Positions 54,701 through 62,099 are shown, counted from the first letter of the stretch. The stretch: DNA of 64,000 nt from Cavia porcellus (GCF_034190915.1 NW_026947506.1:35009748-35073747); one strand, 5' to 3'. The notes: generated by a model not told the origin, from the letters alone. Numbers and translations are program-made.

Positions 54701-57537
54701 TACCAAAGAGGTTACCCCAGAAGACAGCTCAGACAAACTGGATGAGTCTTTGCCCATGGTGAACAACCTTTGTCACACAAACAAGACCAGCACGGGGCAA
54801 GATCCGCTTCCTGAACCCTGTGACGCGGTGAAGGGAACACAGGACTGCAGCGAAACCATCCAGGAGTACAAAGTGTTGCTACCTTCGAACCTGCAGGACC
54901 CTAGTCCAGGAGACACAGTGGAGCAGCTGAGCCCAGCTTCCTCCACACAACCAGAAGGTGGGCATGAGCCCGAGCTCTCCGTTTCCCTCAGCGGAGAGCA
55001 GTGTGGTGACATAGAGGCCCCGTCCTGGAGCACAGGCAAATCTGCAGATGCACTGCCCTCTGCTCAGCCACACGGGACCCCAGGCCCCCATCCTGATGGC
55101 CCTAGGCACAGTCATGGGGAGAGATGTGACAAAGACAAAGCCGGCCAGAAGGCTCCAGATCGTCCTGCATTTAACAGGAAAATCAGCAGCCTCAAGAAAA
55201 CTGACAGAGGACGTTACTGTAACCATCGAGACTGCTCCTCTGATGGGGAACACATGAAGAGAAATCGGAGCAGGAGTAGGAGTCAGAGGAGGACTGGGGG
55301 TCATTGGCACAGAAAGCGGCACTCCTACACCAGGAAAAACAGCAAACAGGAGTGCCACACTGCTGTGCAGCCCCGCAGCAGGAGTCGGCACCCTCTGTGC
55401 TGTGGGGAGTCAGTCAGTCCCAGCAAGCGCTGCGGTCTGGGAAGGTTCAGCTGCCACCACTCCCGAACCAGGAGAGGGGCCGAGCAGCGGGACAGGAGCC
55501 GATATCACCGCTCAGGCAGTGACCACACCTGGCTCCAAAAGACAGGTGACCCCAAGAAGATGCGGTGGGACCGGTATAGGTATTACCCCGACAGGTACAC
55601 CCCATATGCAGGCAGGAAGCCCAGTGTAAAGCAGCCACACAAGGACTCCTCCTGGGCCAGGAAAGGCAGGGAGCCTCCTGCCCGGGTGAGGGAGCGGACC
55701 CACTTCCACAGCCCTTGCACAGGTGCCGCACCCCCTTTCCCTCTGCACCCCGAGGGCCACTCCCAGGAAAAAGCTGCCTTTGGAGCTGAGGACAGTGGCT
55801 GTGGCCTGTCTGATCGGTTTTATGAACACAAAAGCATGAAGTCACACAAACGTAGATATGAGAGCGCAAAAAGTAATGACAGTCATAAGGAAAAGAAAGC
55901 CCACAGGAGCCTGCTGAGAGACCTGGAGGAGCCTAAGGCGAAGAAGCACAAAAGGTCAAAAAAGAAGAAGAAATCTAAAGACCAACGCCAGGAGCGTGAC
56001 CACAGGTGAGGGCGGGCTCTCCCAGCGGAGTCTGAATTCCTCCTCTGTGGGTTTTGAGACTTCAGTTTCCGCACATTTCTAAAATGGTGCAGCTTTCAAG
56101 CTCTGTCTTACTTCATGTGTCATAAAATGTCTCACTTTGCCACTCTCAGGTAATGCTTTATACCTCTCCTGGGAGTAAATGTGAGCTCTGTAGAGGGAAC
56201 TTGGGGATCTCTCACTTCAAGATTGGTGGTCAGGTGTAGTTACATTTTTATATCTGCTATTTTTTTTCAAACTTAGTGACTACCCGGTCAGCAGAAAATG
56301 GGGGGCCATAGTTCTGCTGATATTTGGCTGCCTGCCTAGAGTGGAGGTCTGAGGGCATTATTATTTTCTTGGCTTTTATCTCTAATTCTCAATCTGAAAC
56401 CTAAATGTCTTTGTACTTTTAAAATGCTAACTAGGTAGTTGGTGGGTGGTATGATGTGTATGTGGTGTGGTGTGTGGTGTGTGGTGTGTGTGTGTGGTGT
56501 GTGTGGTGTGTGGTGTGGTGTGTATGGTGTGTGATGTGTGTGGTGTGTGGTATATGTGTGATGTGTGTGTGGTGTCTGGTTGTGTGTGTGGTGTGTATGG
56601 TGTGGTGTGTATGGTGTGTGATGTGTGTGTGGTGTGTGGTGCTGGGGATGAAATCCACAGCCTTGTGCTCATGAGGCAAGTGCTCTGACCAGTGAGCCAC
56701 ACGCCCAGCCCCAGCAACTGCCTTAAACTGACTGGTTCAAAACAAGAAGAGTGAGCATGAATGGAATCCCATGTATTCTTCTTGACTTCTTTTAAAATTA
56801 ATCCTAGCAAAAGATTGCCAACAGCCATATGTAAATAGGCAATAGTTAGGAAAAGGAATCAGCTCACAAGCCTCTCCCTCCTCTATGGCTGAGGCACAGG
56901 GCAGAATATCCTTCTTTCCTTCTTTTGGCCACTGATTCCAGGAGATGTCACTTAAGTCCTGCAGGTCATGTCCCGGCTGACAGCCCCAGCACCACGGAAG
57001 GGTATGTGCCAGGAGCGGAGCTGAAGTTGCTGAATTTCTGGCCTTGGGCTTTAAAAATCACTACAGGGGAAAGTAGAGAACACATTTTTAACTAGATAAG
57101 CATTTACCTGAGCCCAAACATGGAGCGGCCTCAGTAAGTCATGACAGTGCCAGGTGCTGTCTGAGATGGTGCTGGTATTTGGGTTGCTAATTTCTGGCTG
57201 CTGCTTCTGCAGGCATCATCTGGATCCAGATGTTCTAGATGTATACTCTGACACTGACCTCTACAGACACAAAGAGAATAAAAAGAAAAAGGAAAGGCAC
57301 TCAAGGAACTCAAAACACTCTAAAAAAGAACCAGGACTGCACCTGCTGAAGGCCTCCAGCCATGGGAACATCAGCTATTTCAAGAGACTCGAGGGCAGCT
57401 ACCTGCTCACCGACGGCCTGCCCATGGAGGACACTGGATCTTTCCCAAAGAAGAGCCACGTATTGGCATACAGCCAGGGTAAGAGGAGATTCTTGGAGCT
57501 CCTGAGAAAAACTCTGCCAAGGTTTTTGAAGTGGTGA
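30537..57537 (+). CDS. USP42: Ubiquitin-specific protease 42-like, spliced gene
   Basis: Cysteine protease of the USP family that removes ubiquitin from proteins. Human USP42 is nuclear and acts on targets such as p53 and histone H2B (known of the family). Fourteen coding exons with GT-AG introns follow human USP42 in order. Seen: catalytic Cys116 in the NTCF box, QEDAHEF at 191-197, zinc-ribbon cysteines 240, 243, 287 and 290, His367 in the GHY box and Asp384 in MNDS. The Arg/Ser- and Lys-rich tail suggests nuclear localisation. The first 459 codons join without any break. Coding exon 12 then carries a frameshift and TGA (507-residue product). Using an internal donor gives 1082 residues, against about 1320 in human. 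The catalytic domain differs from human at many sites, so a fast-evolving ortholog, a paralog or a decaying copy are all possible. Confidence 0.85.
30930..32090. other. Intron sequence, no further feature
   Basis: AT-rich to mixed intron. Short open stretches on both strands at 31300-31900 show no family resemblance. Confidence 0.5.
32095..32250 (-). mobile_element. Compound B1+ID-type SINE
   Basis: Antisense: ID-like GTACCAGGAATTGAACCCAG, then B1-like GACAAGATCTTGCTAAATTC, CCTCCTGCCTCAGCCTC and GGTTACAGGCGTGCAC. Confidence 0.75.
32547..32741 (+). CDS. USP42: USP42 coding exon 2 (catalytic Cys box)
   Basis: Acceptor CTATCCCCAG, donor GACAT|GTAAGT. It encodes [18 protein letters not shown] with the nucleophile Cys116. 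The preceding [15 protein letters not shown] matches human USP42 exactly. Confidence 0.95.
32995..33075 (-). mobile_element. ID SINE
   Basis: Antisense: GTGCTGGGGGCTGAGCCCAG, CAGGCAAGTGCTCTACGGC and TCAGCTACACCCCCAG. Confidence 0.8.
33143..34646 (+). mobile_element. Retroelement of 1.5 kb with perfect target duplication
   Basis: Bounded by a 13-bp direct repeat AGAGATCCTGCCC (33130-33142 and 34647-34659), with an A-rich end (TTAAAATTAAAAAAAAAAG). The right 1.05 kb is an expanded L1 3'UTR made of degenerate units of about 145-155 bp. The left 0.45 kb is not recognisable as L1 ORF2. It is either a 5'-truncated L1 with an unusual 3'UTR or a separate L1-mobilised element. Confidence 0.7.
35328..35357. 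repeat. (CTC)n microsatellite
   Basis: Run of about ten CTC triplets in intron 2. Confidence 0.9.
35836..35990 (-). mobile_element. B1-like SINE
   Basis: Antisense: TTTTTTTGAGACAGGG, GGGCTGGCTTCAAATTTGC and GGTTACAGGCATGCACCACC. Confidence 0.85.
36350..36422 (+). mobile_element. ID SINE
   Basis: AAGGATATAGCACAGTGTC, TGGCAAGTGCGAGGTTATG, TTTGATCTCTGGCAC and an A tail. Confidence 0.8.
36520..36655 (-). mobile_element. B1-like SINE
   Basis: Antisense: TTTTTGAGACAAAGTCTC, ATGATCCTCCTGCCTCAGCC and GGGATTACAGGCATATGCC. Confidence 0.85.
36868..36978 (+). mobile_element. B1-like SINE
   Basis: Sense: GTGTGGTGGCTCAAGCC, GGGAGGCTGAGGCAGGAGG and CAGCCTGAACTGC. Confidence 0.85.
37415..37592 (-). mobile_element. 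Compound B1+ID-type SINE
   Basis: Antisense: ID-like GGTGCTGGGTGTTGAACCAG and AGCATTTGCCACTGAGC, joined to B1-like CTTCTGCCTCAGCCTCCC and GGAATTACAGGCATGTGCC. Confidence 0.8.
37925..38100 (-). mobile_element. Compound B1+ID-type SINE
   Basis: Antisense: ID-like GAGTATTGAATCCAGGGCC, then B1-like ACCAGGGTCTTGCTAAGTTG and GGAATTACAGGTGTGCAC. Confidence 0.75.
38460..39080. other. Intron stretch with no recognised feature
   Basis: Unique-looking intron 2 sequence, somewhat GC-richer at 38600-38860. No supported gene or repeat. Confidence 0.45.
39085..39235 (-). mobile_element. B1-like SINE
   Basis: Antisense: TTTTTTTGAGACAGCATCTC, two TAGGCTGG/CAGGCTGG boxes and GTATGAGCCACCATGTCTGG. Confidence 0.9.
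39551..39661 (+). CDS. USP42: USP42 coding exon 3
   Basis: Acceptor TATATTTCAG, donor CAGC|GTAAGT. It encodes [19 protein letters not shown] and then a segment ending MFVINEMQ, close to human. The exon ends one base into the codon for Arg181. Confidence 0.95.
39695..39912 (-). mobile_element. ID SINE followed by B1-like fragment
   Basis: Antisense: poly-G, GGTACCAGGGATTGAACTC, TTGCCAGGCAGGCGTTTATG, then after about 45 bases B1-like CTCAGTCTCCTGGGTAGC and TGCCATGCCTGGC. It begins only about 35 bp after exon 3. Confidence 0.75.
39995..40140 (-). mobile_element. B1-like SINE
   Basis: Antisense: AAGACAGGGTCTTGCTATG, GTAACCCAGGCTGGCCTC and GTGTGCCACCATACCCAGC. Confidence 0.9.
40232..40320 (+). 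mobile_element. ID SINE
   Basis: GGGATATAGCTCAGTGGCAC, CACCTGCCTGGCAAGGACAA and TTTGATTCCTGGTACC with an A-rich tail. Confidence 0.9.
40595..41320 (-). mobile_element. LINE-1 3'UTR, antisense
   Basis: T-rich start AAATTTTTAAAAATTTTATT, followed by sequence that is the reverse complement of 19330-19900 (for example TTGCCTATATCATCAG and CTCTTGCTATCTT). No ORF2 part was seen, so it is 5'-truncated within the repeat-rich 3'UTR. Confidence 0.8.
41370..41472 (-). mobile_element. B1-like SINE
   Basis: Antisense: GGGTCTCACTGTGTAGCCC, GATCCTCCTCCGTCAGCC and TTGCACCACCACACC. Confidence 0.8.
41480..42430. other. Intron stretch with no recognised feature
   Basis: AT-rich intron 3 sequence. A small GC-richer patch with a few CpGs lies at 42240-42335. 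No gene was seen. Confidence 0.45.
42436..42538 (+). CDS. USP42: USP42 coding exon 4
   Basis: Acceptor AAACCTACAG, donor ACGA|GTGAGC. It encodes [20 protein letters not shown] and then [14 protein letters not shown]. The QEDAHEF box common to USPs is intact. Several residues differ from human (R to S, R to Q, N to E, Y to H). Confidence 0.95.
42580..42652 (-). mobile_element. ID SINE remnant
   Basis: Antisense: ACCAGGCAAGCGCTTGAGC, CGAGCTAAATCCCCGGCCCC. It lies 40 bp after exon 4. Confidence 0.65.
42660..43370. other. Intron 4 sequence, no feature
   Basis: Pyrimidine-rich in the middle. Short open frames on both strands show no family resemblance. Confidence 0.45.
43378..43445 (+). CDS. USP42: USP42 coding exon 5
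   Basis: Acceptor TCTTTTTCAG, donor AGAG|GTGAGT. It encodes [19 protein letters not shown] and RSR, close to human. Confidence 0.95.
43450..44115. other. Intron 5 sequence, no firm feature
   Basis: Mostly AT-rich; it may contain an old L1 or MIR-type remnant at 43720-43985, which I could not classify. Confidence 0.35.
44121..44191 (+). CDS. USP42: USP42 coding exon 6 (first CxxC)
   Basis: Acceptor TTTTTTTCAG, donor AAAG|GTAAAT. It encodes [20 protein letters not shown] and LEIK. Cys240 and Cys243 form the first half of the USP zinc ribbon. Confidence 0.95.
44282..44410 (+). mobile_element. B1-like SINE
   Basis: Sense: GCCAGGTTTGGTGCTGTAAG, GAGGCCAGGCTGGCCCAC and GTGAAACCCTGCCTC with an A tail. 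Confidence 0.8.
44468..44615 (-). mobile_element. B1-like SINE
   Basis: Antisense: TTTTTGAGGCAGTCTCACTC, GTGTAGCCCAGATTGGCC and GGGATTACAGGCACACGGC. Confidence 0.9.
44880..45072 (+). mobile_element. Compound B1+ID SINE
   Basis: Sense: B1-like GGCTCAAGCAGGTGGATCAC and GTGAAACCCTGTTTG, directly followed by ID-like GGGCTTGGAAGTTAGCTCAG and an A-rich tail. Confidence 0.8.
45063..46490 (+). mobile_element. LINE-1 3' end (ORF2 C-terminus and 3'UTR)
   Basis: Typical ORF2 3' text: CAAAATGGATCAAAGATC, ATGGGATCTAATCTTATTAA, GAGATGCAAATTAAAAC and ACAACTCAAATGC, then GCCATAAAGAAGGATAAGC, the 3'UTR and an A-rich tail. It is 5'-truncated. Frames are broken and it is interrupted by an ID SINE. Confidence 0.9.
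45594..45702 (+). mobile_element. ID SINE inserted in L1, with target duplication
   Basis: GGACTGGGGATTTAGCTTAC, GCACCTGCTTTGTAAGTGC, GTGAGTTGGATCCCCAG and a long A/G-rich tail. It is flanked by a perfect 12-bp duplication GAAATCAGCCAA (45582-45593 and 45703-45714), so the insertion is younger than the L1. Confidence 0.95.
46700..46905 (-). mobile_element. Compound B1+ID-type SINE
   Basis: Antisense: ID-like GGAGATTGAACCCAGGGAC, then B1-like TTGCTGAGGCTGGACCC, CCTCCTGCCTCAGTCTCCC and AAGTAGCTGGGAGC. Confidence 0.75.
47008..47090 (+). CDS. USP42: USP42 coding exon 7 (second CxxC begins)
   Basis: Acceptor TTCCTCCCAG, donor GCAA|GTATGA. It encodes [20 protein letters not shown] and then ENCYQCSK. 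Cys287 is here; Cys290 follows in the next exon. The first ten residues differ markedly from human. Confidence 0.95.
47100..47770. other. Intron 7 sequence, no feature
   Basis: GC-richer at the left, AT-rich at the right. No repeat or gene was recognised. Confidence 0.45.
47776..47850 (-). mobile_element. ID SINE
   Basis: Antisense: GTGCTGGGGGTTGAACTCAG and TTGGCAAGCATCCCACCTC. Confidence 0.8.
47955..48117 (-). mobile_element. B1-like SINE
   Basis: Antisense: TTTTTTGAGACAGGATCTC, CCAGGCTGGCCTAAAACTC, CTCCTGCCTCAGCCTCCC and GTGTGCCACCATGCC. Confidence 0.92.
48292..48403 (+). CDS. USP42: USP42 coding exon 8
   Basis: Acceptor TTATTTCAAG, donor TAAG|GTGTGT. It encodes [20 protein letters not shown] and continues through [14 protein letters not shown]. 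It completes the zinc ribbon (Cys290). Several conserved positions of human USP42 are changed. Confidence 0.92.
48850..48985 (+). mobile_element. B1-like SINE
   Basis: Sense, diverged: AAAGCTGGGCATGGTG, CTAAGGCAGGAGGATTAGG and GCCAACCTGGCCTAC. Confidence 0.75.
49030..49190 (+). mobile_element. B1-like SINE
   Basis: Sense: GCCTGGCATGGAGACATATG, CCTGTAATCCCAGCACTAGG and GGCTGAGGCAGGAAGAC. Confidence 0.9.
49519..49659 (+). CDS. USP42: USP42 coding exon 9 (catalytic His box)
   Basis: Acceptor TTCTGTTTAG, donor TAAAA|GTAAGC. It encodes residues 327-373, [12 protein letters not shown] through [10 protein letters not shown], with the general-base histidine His367. Human has HAGHYFCYIK here. Confidence 0.95.
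49850..49950 (+). CDS. USP42: USP42 coding exon 10 (catalytic Asp)
   Basis: Acceptor CTTTTGCAG, donor TAAG|GTACTG. It encodes [16 protein letters not shown] and ends [10 protein letters not shown]. Asp384 in MNDS completes the catalytic triad and the USP fold ends here. Confidence 0.95.
50045..50125 (-). mobile_element. ID SINE
   Basis: Antisense: GGTGGCACTGAGAATTGAAC, TTGCCAGGCAGGCAATTATG and CCACTGAGCCC. Confidence 0.85.
50520..50608 (-). mobile_element. ID SINE after a poly-C run
   Basis: Antisense: a C run, then ATGCTAGGAATAAAACCCAG and CAGACGCTACCACTGAGCC. Confidence 0.75.
50612..51215. other. Intron 10 sequence, no feature
   Basis: Only a short GAGACAGAGTGTTGCTATG B1-like scrap near 50720 was recognised. 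Confidence 0.4.
51221..51377 (+). CDS. USP42: USP42 coding exon 11
   Basis: Acceptor TTGTCCCTAG, donor GAAG|GTAACA. It encodes the linker after the catalytic domain: [20 protein letters not shown], then [19 protein letters not shown], which follows the human order. It ends at a codon boundary (residue 459). Confidence 0.92.
51380..52725. other. Intron 11; B1-like scrap at 51880-51960
   Basis: Mostly unique sequence. GCCAGCCTGGCCTACATAAT with GTGAGTTTATA at 51895-51950 is a B1-like 3' remnant, followed by a short (GAGTTT)n run near 51973-52002. Confidence 0.5.
52732..52950 (+). pseudogene. USP42: USP42 coding exon 12, broken by frameshift
   Basis: Acceptor TTTCATTACAG. The frame encodes [20 protein letters not shown] and continues to [10 protein letters not shown], then an in-frame TGA at 52876-52878. 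The adjacent +1 frame continues as [15 protein letters not shown], the recognisable next residues of human USP42, so a one-base gain or two-base loss lies at about 52870-52879. A second slip is likely near 52920. Homology ends at a (TCTG/TATC) microsatellite. A weak donor AAAAG|GTGTGG at 52820 has phase 2, exactly what the next exon needs. Assembly error, pseudogenisation or use of that donor are all possible. Confidence 0.8.
52955..53003. repeat. (TCTG)n(TATC)n microsatellite
   Basis: Tetranucleotide run directly at the point where homology to the human exon is lost. Confidence 0.9.
53010..54540. other. Stretch lacking the expected USP42 central coding sequence
   Basis: In human USP42 roughly 200 residues lie between the KQKITISI segment and the part matched by the next exon. 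I see no trace of that sequence here in any frame. The DNA is mixed, with no recognised repeat. Confidence 0.55.
54548..56005 (+). CDS. USP42: USP42 coding exon 13 (large C-terminal exon)
   Basis: Acceptor GGGATGCAG, donor CACAG|GTGAGG. It is 1458 bp and fully open. The acidic/Ser/Pro-rich first half is followed by an Arg/Ser-rich stretch (RSRSRSQRR), a [10 protein letters not shown] segment matching human RWDRCRYYHDRY, and a Lys-rich end [19 protein letters not shown]. These basic clusters suggest nuclear or nucleolar targeting. The long open frame downstream of the broken exon argues that it is, or was until recently, translated. Confidence 0.88.
56010..56445. other. Intron 13, left part, no feature
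   Basis: No recognised repeat or gene. Confidence 0.45.
56448..56640. repeat. (TGTGG)n/(TG)n microsatellite
   Basis: About 190 bp of imperfect TGTGG, TGTATGG and TG repeats. Open frames through it on both strands are low-complexity artefacts. Confidence 0.95.
56640..56715 (-). mobile_element. ID SINE beside the microsatellite
   Basis: Antisense: GGTGCTGGGGATGAAATCC, GAGGCAAGTGCTCTGACC and GTGAGCCACACGCCCAGCCC. The microsatellite adjoins its 3' (tail) side. Confidence 0.85.
56720..57205. other. Intron 13, right part, no feature
   Basis: Unique-looking sequence with no gene or recognised repeat. Confidence 0.45.
57213..57537 (+). CDS. USP42: USP42 last coding exon
   Basis: Acceptor GCTTCTGCAG. 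It joins in phase 2 to give [20 protein letters not shown], matching human HQQDSDLSAACSDADLH. It ends with [12 protein letters not shown] and then a stop (57535-57537), close to the human C-terminus YGQGKRRYLELGR plus about ten extra residues. A donor-like CAGG|GTAAGA at 57478 lies within the conserved end, allowing alternative splicing to downstream exons. Confidence 0.85.
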
Positions 57538-57544
57538 CTGACAC

Positions 57545-59205
57545 ACAGAGATGGAACCTGAGGTGGCCTGAAAGTGCGTGAGTGATACAGGGCTCCTGCC
57601 TCGTCCACCTTGACACCCAGGCCCCTAGTGACTCATTGTCTCTGTGTAATTTGGGTGCCTGACACTGATCCCTAGCATCAAAGCTAGAATGGTTACGTGG
57701 AAGTGGAATTTATGACCCTGGAATTTAGGCACTCTGGGTGTCTGAGTATGTGCTCCCAAGACAGAACTTTTGTTTTTCATGCATTTTTGGAAGCTATGCT
57801 TTTGCAGTGTTTGCTTTACTCTGCTGATTCCTTAAAGCATCCAGAGTGTATCCCAGTTCATAATTTGATGACCTGGGCCATTAGAAATCTTAGTGGTCTC
57901 CTCTGCCAGGGATGCCTTTGAGGCTCCTGGCCTGCTATCCCACTCTGGGCTCCCGGGCATCTCGGATTTCTGTGTGTAGACTGCTCTTTGTGGTCTGATT
58001 GCAGTGGGGCAGCCCCTCCCCCTTTGTGACTGGTTCCCTGAGGAGGAGGCCTGAGAAGCTTGTTAAGAGTGAAAGTGATGGGAGTTGGGGCCGGGCACAG
58101 GTTGGCAAGCTGCGTCTTGAAGGCCAAAGCCGGGCCTGTGCCTGTCGCTCATCACCTGTGAGTAAGAATGGCTTTCGTGTTTTCAAAACTTCCAAAGAGC
58201 AGTAGCACTTTGCTTCCCCTGAACGATGTGTGAAATCCAAATGTCAGTGTCTGTAGACTTTGGCTGAAGCGTGCAGTGGTCTGTGTGAGGTTGGTGCTCC
58301 TGACAGAGGTGAGTAGTCACCGCTGAGACCTCACAGCCCACCACACTCAGTGTGTGTCACCTGGCCCTTCACAGGGAAGAAACTTAGCCAGGCCCTGCCC
58401 TAGACACTGAGGGGCACTTTCTTGAGTCAAGGCCATGCACATCAGTGTGCTACCTAAGGATTGGGTAGTGACACAGATCTGGTCTGTGTGTTCGGCAGGG
58501 TCCCAGCATTGTCAGAATCCCTCATCCTGGCTGGGCAGGTCAAGCCAGAGCCCACCCATCTGGGGACAGCAGCCTCCATAGTGTTGGCATGGCATTCAGG
58601 GCCGGGTCCACTCAGCCACTGCAGATGCTGCAGTCAGGTCATGTCTGAGTGGTGGCCCATTCTGTCCCCAGTGCAGGACCACTGATGACTGGTTTGCAGC
58701 CAGCACTTCTGCCAGGAGCACAGACCAAGGGCCCTTGGACTCCGGGCCTCCTGAGAGGGGGCCTGGCTGAGGCCAGCACTCTGCCATCTTCTGTGCACTT
58801 GTGCTCCTGTGTCCTGACCTTTGACCACTCACCTTTCTCCTGCAAACCCCTGACCTCTGGCTCCATTCAAATCCAGTTAATCTCTTTGGCCCTGGCCTGA
58901 AGTCCATTCCATCCTCCTGTGAGAACTCAGCAGTGTGATGGGGCAGGTGTGGCCTGTCCCCTAGCCCCAGCCTCTGGGGCATCTTCCTTGGGACCAGAGG
59001 CCCTCATCTTCATGGGAACTCACTTTCCTCTCAGGAGGACCTTGCAGGAGGGGCAGTGTGCCAGCCTGCACTCGCTCAGCCTGATGTGGGGCTGATCACA
59101 GGCAGCCAGTGTTAAGTTACAAGAAAACTAAGTCTAACTGTAACCACATAATGCACAGATACCACAAATTGTACAAAGTCACTAAAAGGTTTCCTAACCT
59201 TTGTC
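57545..59205. other. 3'UTR or intron, no further feature
   Basis: It could be 3'UTR of the readthrough form or intron of an alternative form. No SINE was recognised, which is unusual for this locus. Open frames on both strands lack family resemblance. Confidence 0.4.
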
Positions 59206-59211
59206 TTCTAG

Positions 59212-59255
59212 GTGATGGAAAACTTAGCCTCAAAACAAAAAATTTACGAATGAAA
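59212..59255 (+). other. Possible alternative 3' exon a
   Basis: 44 bp between acceptor TTGTCTTCTAG and donor ATGAAA|GTAAGT, giving GDGKLSLKTKNLRMK in the phase left by the donor at 57478. Splice sites and phase fit. Conservation is unknown to me. Confidence 0.35.
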
Positions 59256-59849
59256 GTAAGTACTTTCTTGTGTGTCCATTTTCTTCTTTGTAGAAACACA
59301 GAGGGGGACAGAGAAGGCACTGACATCCTGAGGAAAACCTAATTCCCTGGGGTTGAGCTGTGGAAACAGCAGCAGGAGTGGGGGGCACTGAACTCCAAAC
59401 CAGCACCGGAGAGCGTGGAGACCTCTTTTCCCAGTCAGCTTTCCAGGACTAGGGCAGCCTCGGCAAGGGAAGACAGGGCTGGTTGCTCCCTCCTCCCTCA
59501 CTGGAAGAAGCCAGCAGGGCCCCATCTGAATCAGAGTTATCGGATAAGCATCTGGGATGAGAAGCCCATGTGTGTCCCCTACCCAGACAGCAGAGCCCAT
59601 CCCAGGAGCTCAGCGCCTAGGCCTAGAGGTCACACTGAGGCTGGGTCACAGCCCTCACCTGACACGGCCGCTCTGTTGGGATGAGGTCTGGGTGACTTAG
59701 AGCAGAGCCTTCGTGGTGTCGAGGCTGGGTCTGAATCACTTGTATTCTGTGGCTCTGGAGGTAAAAAGGGTAGTGAGCCATTTAACCCACGACAGGAAAC
59801 TGCCCTTGTGTCTCATACCCGATCAGCAAGGGGGATTTTAAATGAATTT

Positions 59850-59995
59850 CAAGCTGGGCCTGGTGGCACACTCCTGTAGTCCCTGTGGGAACCTGAGGTA
59901 GGAGGATCATTCCAAATTCAAGACCAGCCTGGGCTACAAAGTGAGACCAAGGCCAGTCTGAACCACGTAGCAAACCCTATCTTAAAAAAACAAAG
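59850..59995 (+). mobile_element. B1-like SINE
   Basis: Sense: GCTGGGCCTGGTGGCACAC, GAACCTGAGGTAGGAGGATC and AGACCAGCCTGGGCTAC with an A tail. Confidence 0.92.
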
Positions 59996-60374
59996 ATAAA
60001 TAGACTTCAAGAGGAATTATCTATACAAGATCAGTATGCAGTAATTGGCATGCTTTATCTGTGTGTCCTCAAGGGAAAGCACTAACTCTGAGGAACTAAG
60101 CTCTTCCTGAGGATTAGAAGCCACAGTTGGGGTTCAGGCTGGGCGGGTGCAGCAGGGCCCAGCAGATGGTGCCTCCCTAGCCAGACGCCAGCGGTTCCTC
60201 TGCAGCTGCCTGGCATCCCTGGGTTTCTCTACTGCCATTCAGGAAGGCAGTGATGACTTCAAGGGAAAAGAGCTTCCCAAAGACCAAGGGAACCTGCCGC
60301 AGGGTGGGACAGAAAGGGGGGCCTGGATTCCTGGGGTCTCTGCCTTCAACTAATGCTTGTGCCTCGTCTTTCAG

Positions 60375-60550
60375 ATTCAACATGCTCCAAAGAGGCCATG
60401 CCACCTCAGCCTAAATATTAAAGAAAAATTTGTGCAAGTCTGCATGGTACTTCCTCTCTAAGCATTGTGCAGTTTTTATCATCTATTTGGAGGGGAGGGG
60501 TTTTTTCATTTTTAACGTTGCCTTAATTACCCTTATTCTAAAAGAATAAA
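60375..60550 (+). other. Possible alternative terminal exon b with polyA signal
   Basis: Acceptor TCTTTCAG at 60374. In phase after exon a it encodes 28 more residues (IQHAPKRPCHLSLN onward) to TAA at 60459-60461. AATAAA follows at 60545-60550. This would give a second C-terminus for the USP42-like protein; the terminal exon could equally be pure 3'UTR. Confidence 0.35.
60545..60550 (+). terminator. Candidate polyadenylation signal AATAAA
   Basis: Canonical hexamer in an AT-rich 3'UTR-like stretch. A second AATAAA lies at 61244-61249. Confidence 0.4.
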
Positions 60551-62090
60551 CACTTTCTACAACTGCAGACTATGTAAGATACAGTGTATATAAATCACAT
60601 TGAAAATAACATCTGGAATAGAACATCTGAAATGCTGCTTGATTCTGGATTCTGATTGGTTAGTCATATTTCATGTAATGTTCCTCCAAGTTAGAATCTG
60701 GTGGAAGACCAACTGGGAAACCATGAAATTGTTTAAAAGTGCAAACTGACAGTGCACATATTTAACTTAAAGACTTATTTAAAAGTTTACAAGCTCTCAA
60801 CTAGACTTTAAGGGAAGTCTGTTTTCTGTGATTTCTGATTGTAGATACTAATTTGCTTCCTATATTAGTTGTGTTGAAGGTTTGAAAATGTATTTTATAG
60901 ACAAGTTCTTTTTATTAATTTTGTGGGACTTTTCCAATCAATTTACCATTTATAATGAGTATTCACATTATGAATGTATAGTCCAAACACCTATAAAGCT
61001 TACAGTATATTTTTATTATGTAATACTTTTTTATACTGTGTCTTGTCACTTGTGTGACATTAGAGTCTGAGTTGTCAACTTGGGTGCCTTAAAGGTTCTA
61101 GTAATAGACAACATCATGCTGTGGTTTTATTTTTAATATGGATATGCTATCAAACTGTGACACACTCAAAACTCACTGGCCCTGCATCAGGAGATGGAGT
61201 GGGGAAAACTGCATTTAATACAGATGGAAACTGTTTCTATCTGAATAAATTGTATGGCTTAGACAGTTTGCATTCAGAGATGTGTAAAGTTTGATCTTTG
61301 TTTTATGAAATATTATAAAAGCACTTGCCCCTGTAAATACACAGTGTGTACAATCTGTAGAGCACGTGAATGGCAGGAAATTAAACACTTTGTGCCATTT
61401 GTTACTTGTTTTCCCCATTTGCTTCCAGCCATGTCTTCTCTGACTTTGGGTTCACTTTCCTCAAACCTCCACAGCTCTGGCTGGCGTCTCAGGAGGTGCC
61501 TCAGACCTCAGAGGTGGGTCAGGGAGAACCAGCAGTGGTCTGCTGGACCCAACACGTGTCTATTTTAAAGAAGCATGTCTTGGACAACCTTGTTTTGACA
61601 ACATGAGATTTAGTGAGGACAGTATTGCAAGTTTTAGCAGCACACACCTGTCAGTTGTACTGTTCATTTTGCAATGAAATATCAGTAGATATTTTGATAT
61701 CAATAGAAAATTCATACAAGTTGTCAGCGGTATATATATTGAATAACAAAACACCCCACCAATCAATATGTGTACATTATTTGTATATTATCTATGTTTA
61801 GGTAATAGAAATGTTTTTGAGGGAAAGAAAAATAAGAAAATGAGAAATCACAACTTGTGGATTCTGGTCTATAATAGACCTAACTGCTCAGCAAAGCACA
61901 TCTGCCTAGATGTGTGCATTTGAAACCTTCAAAATAGGCCCTGCTTTGTGTGAAGCATTAAATGCTGCTTCACCTATAAACATCTTTGAGTCCATTTGGT
62001 GCCACATTAAACTACATGAAAATGTTTCAGGACCCCAGAGATGTGGGGGCTTTGGGTGTAGATCTAGGGTGATTCCAAATAAACCTCAAA
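60551..62090. other. AT-rich 3'UTR-like or intergenic DNA
   Basis: It resembles mammalian 3'UTR in composition, with a further AATAAA at 61244. In human the next gene, CYTH3, lies tail to tail with USP42, so part of this could belong to a - strand 3'UTR. I saw no sequence that decides this. Confidence 0.3.
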
Positions 62091-62099
62091 GTATAACCA

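Noticed and set aside
54773..55869. Several antisense frames of 70-170 codons opposite USP42 exon 13
   Set aside because: They are shadows of a GC-rich coding exon, with no domain and no own splice context.
56431..56700. His-Thr or Cys-Val-rich frames on both strands
   Set aside because: They are produced by the (TGTGG)n repeat and the adjoining ID SINE.
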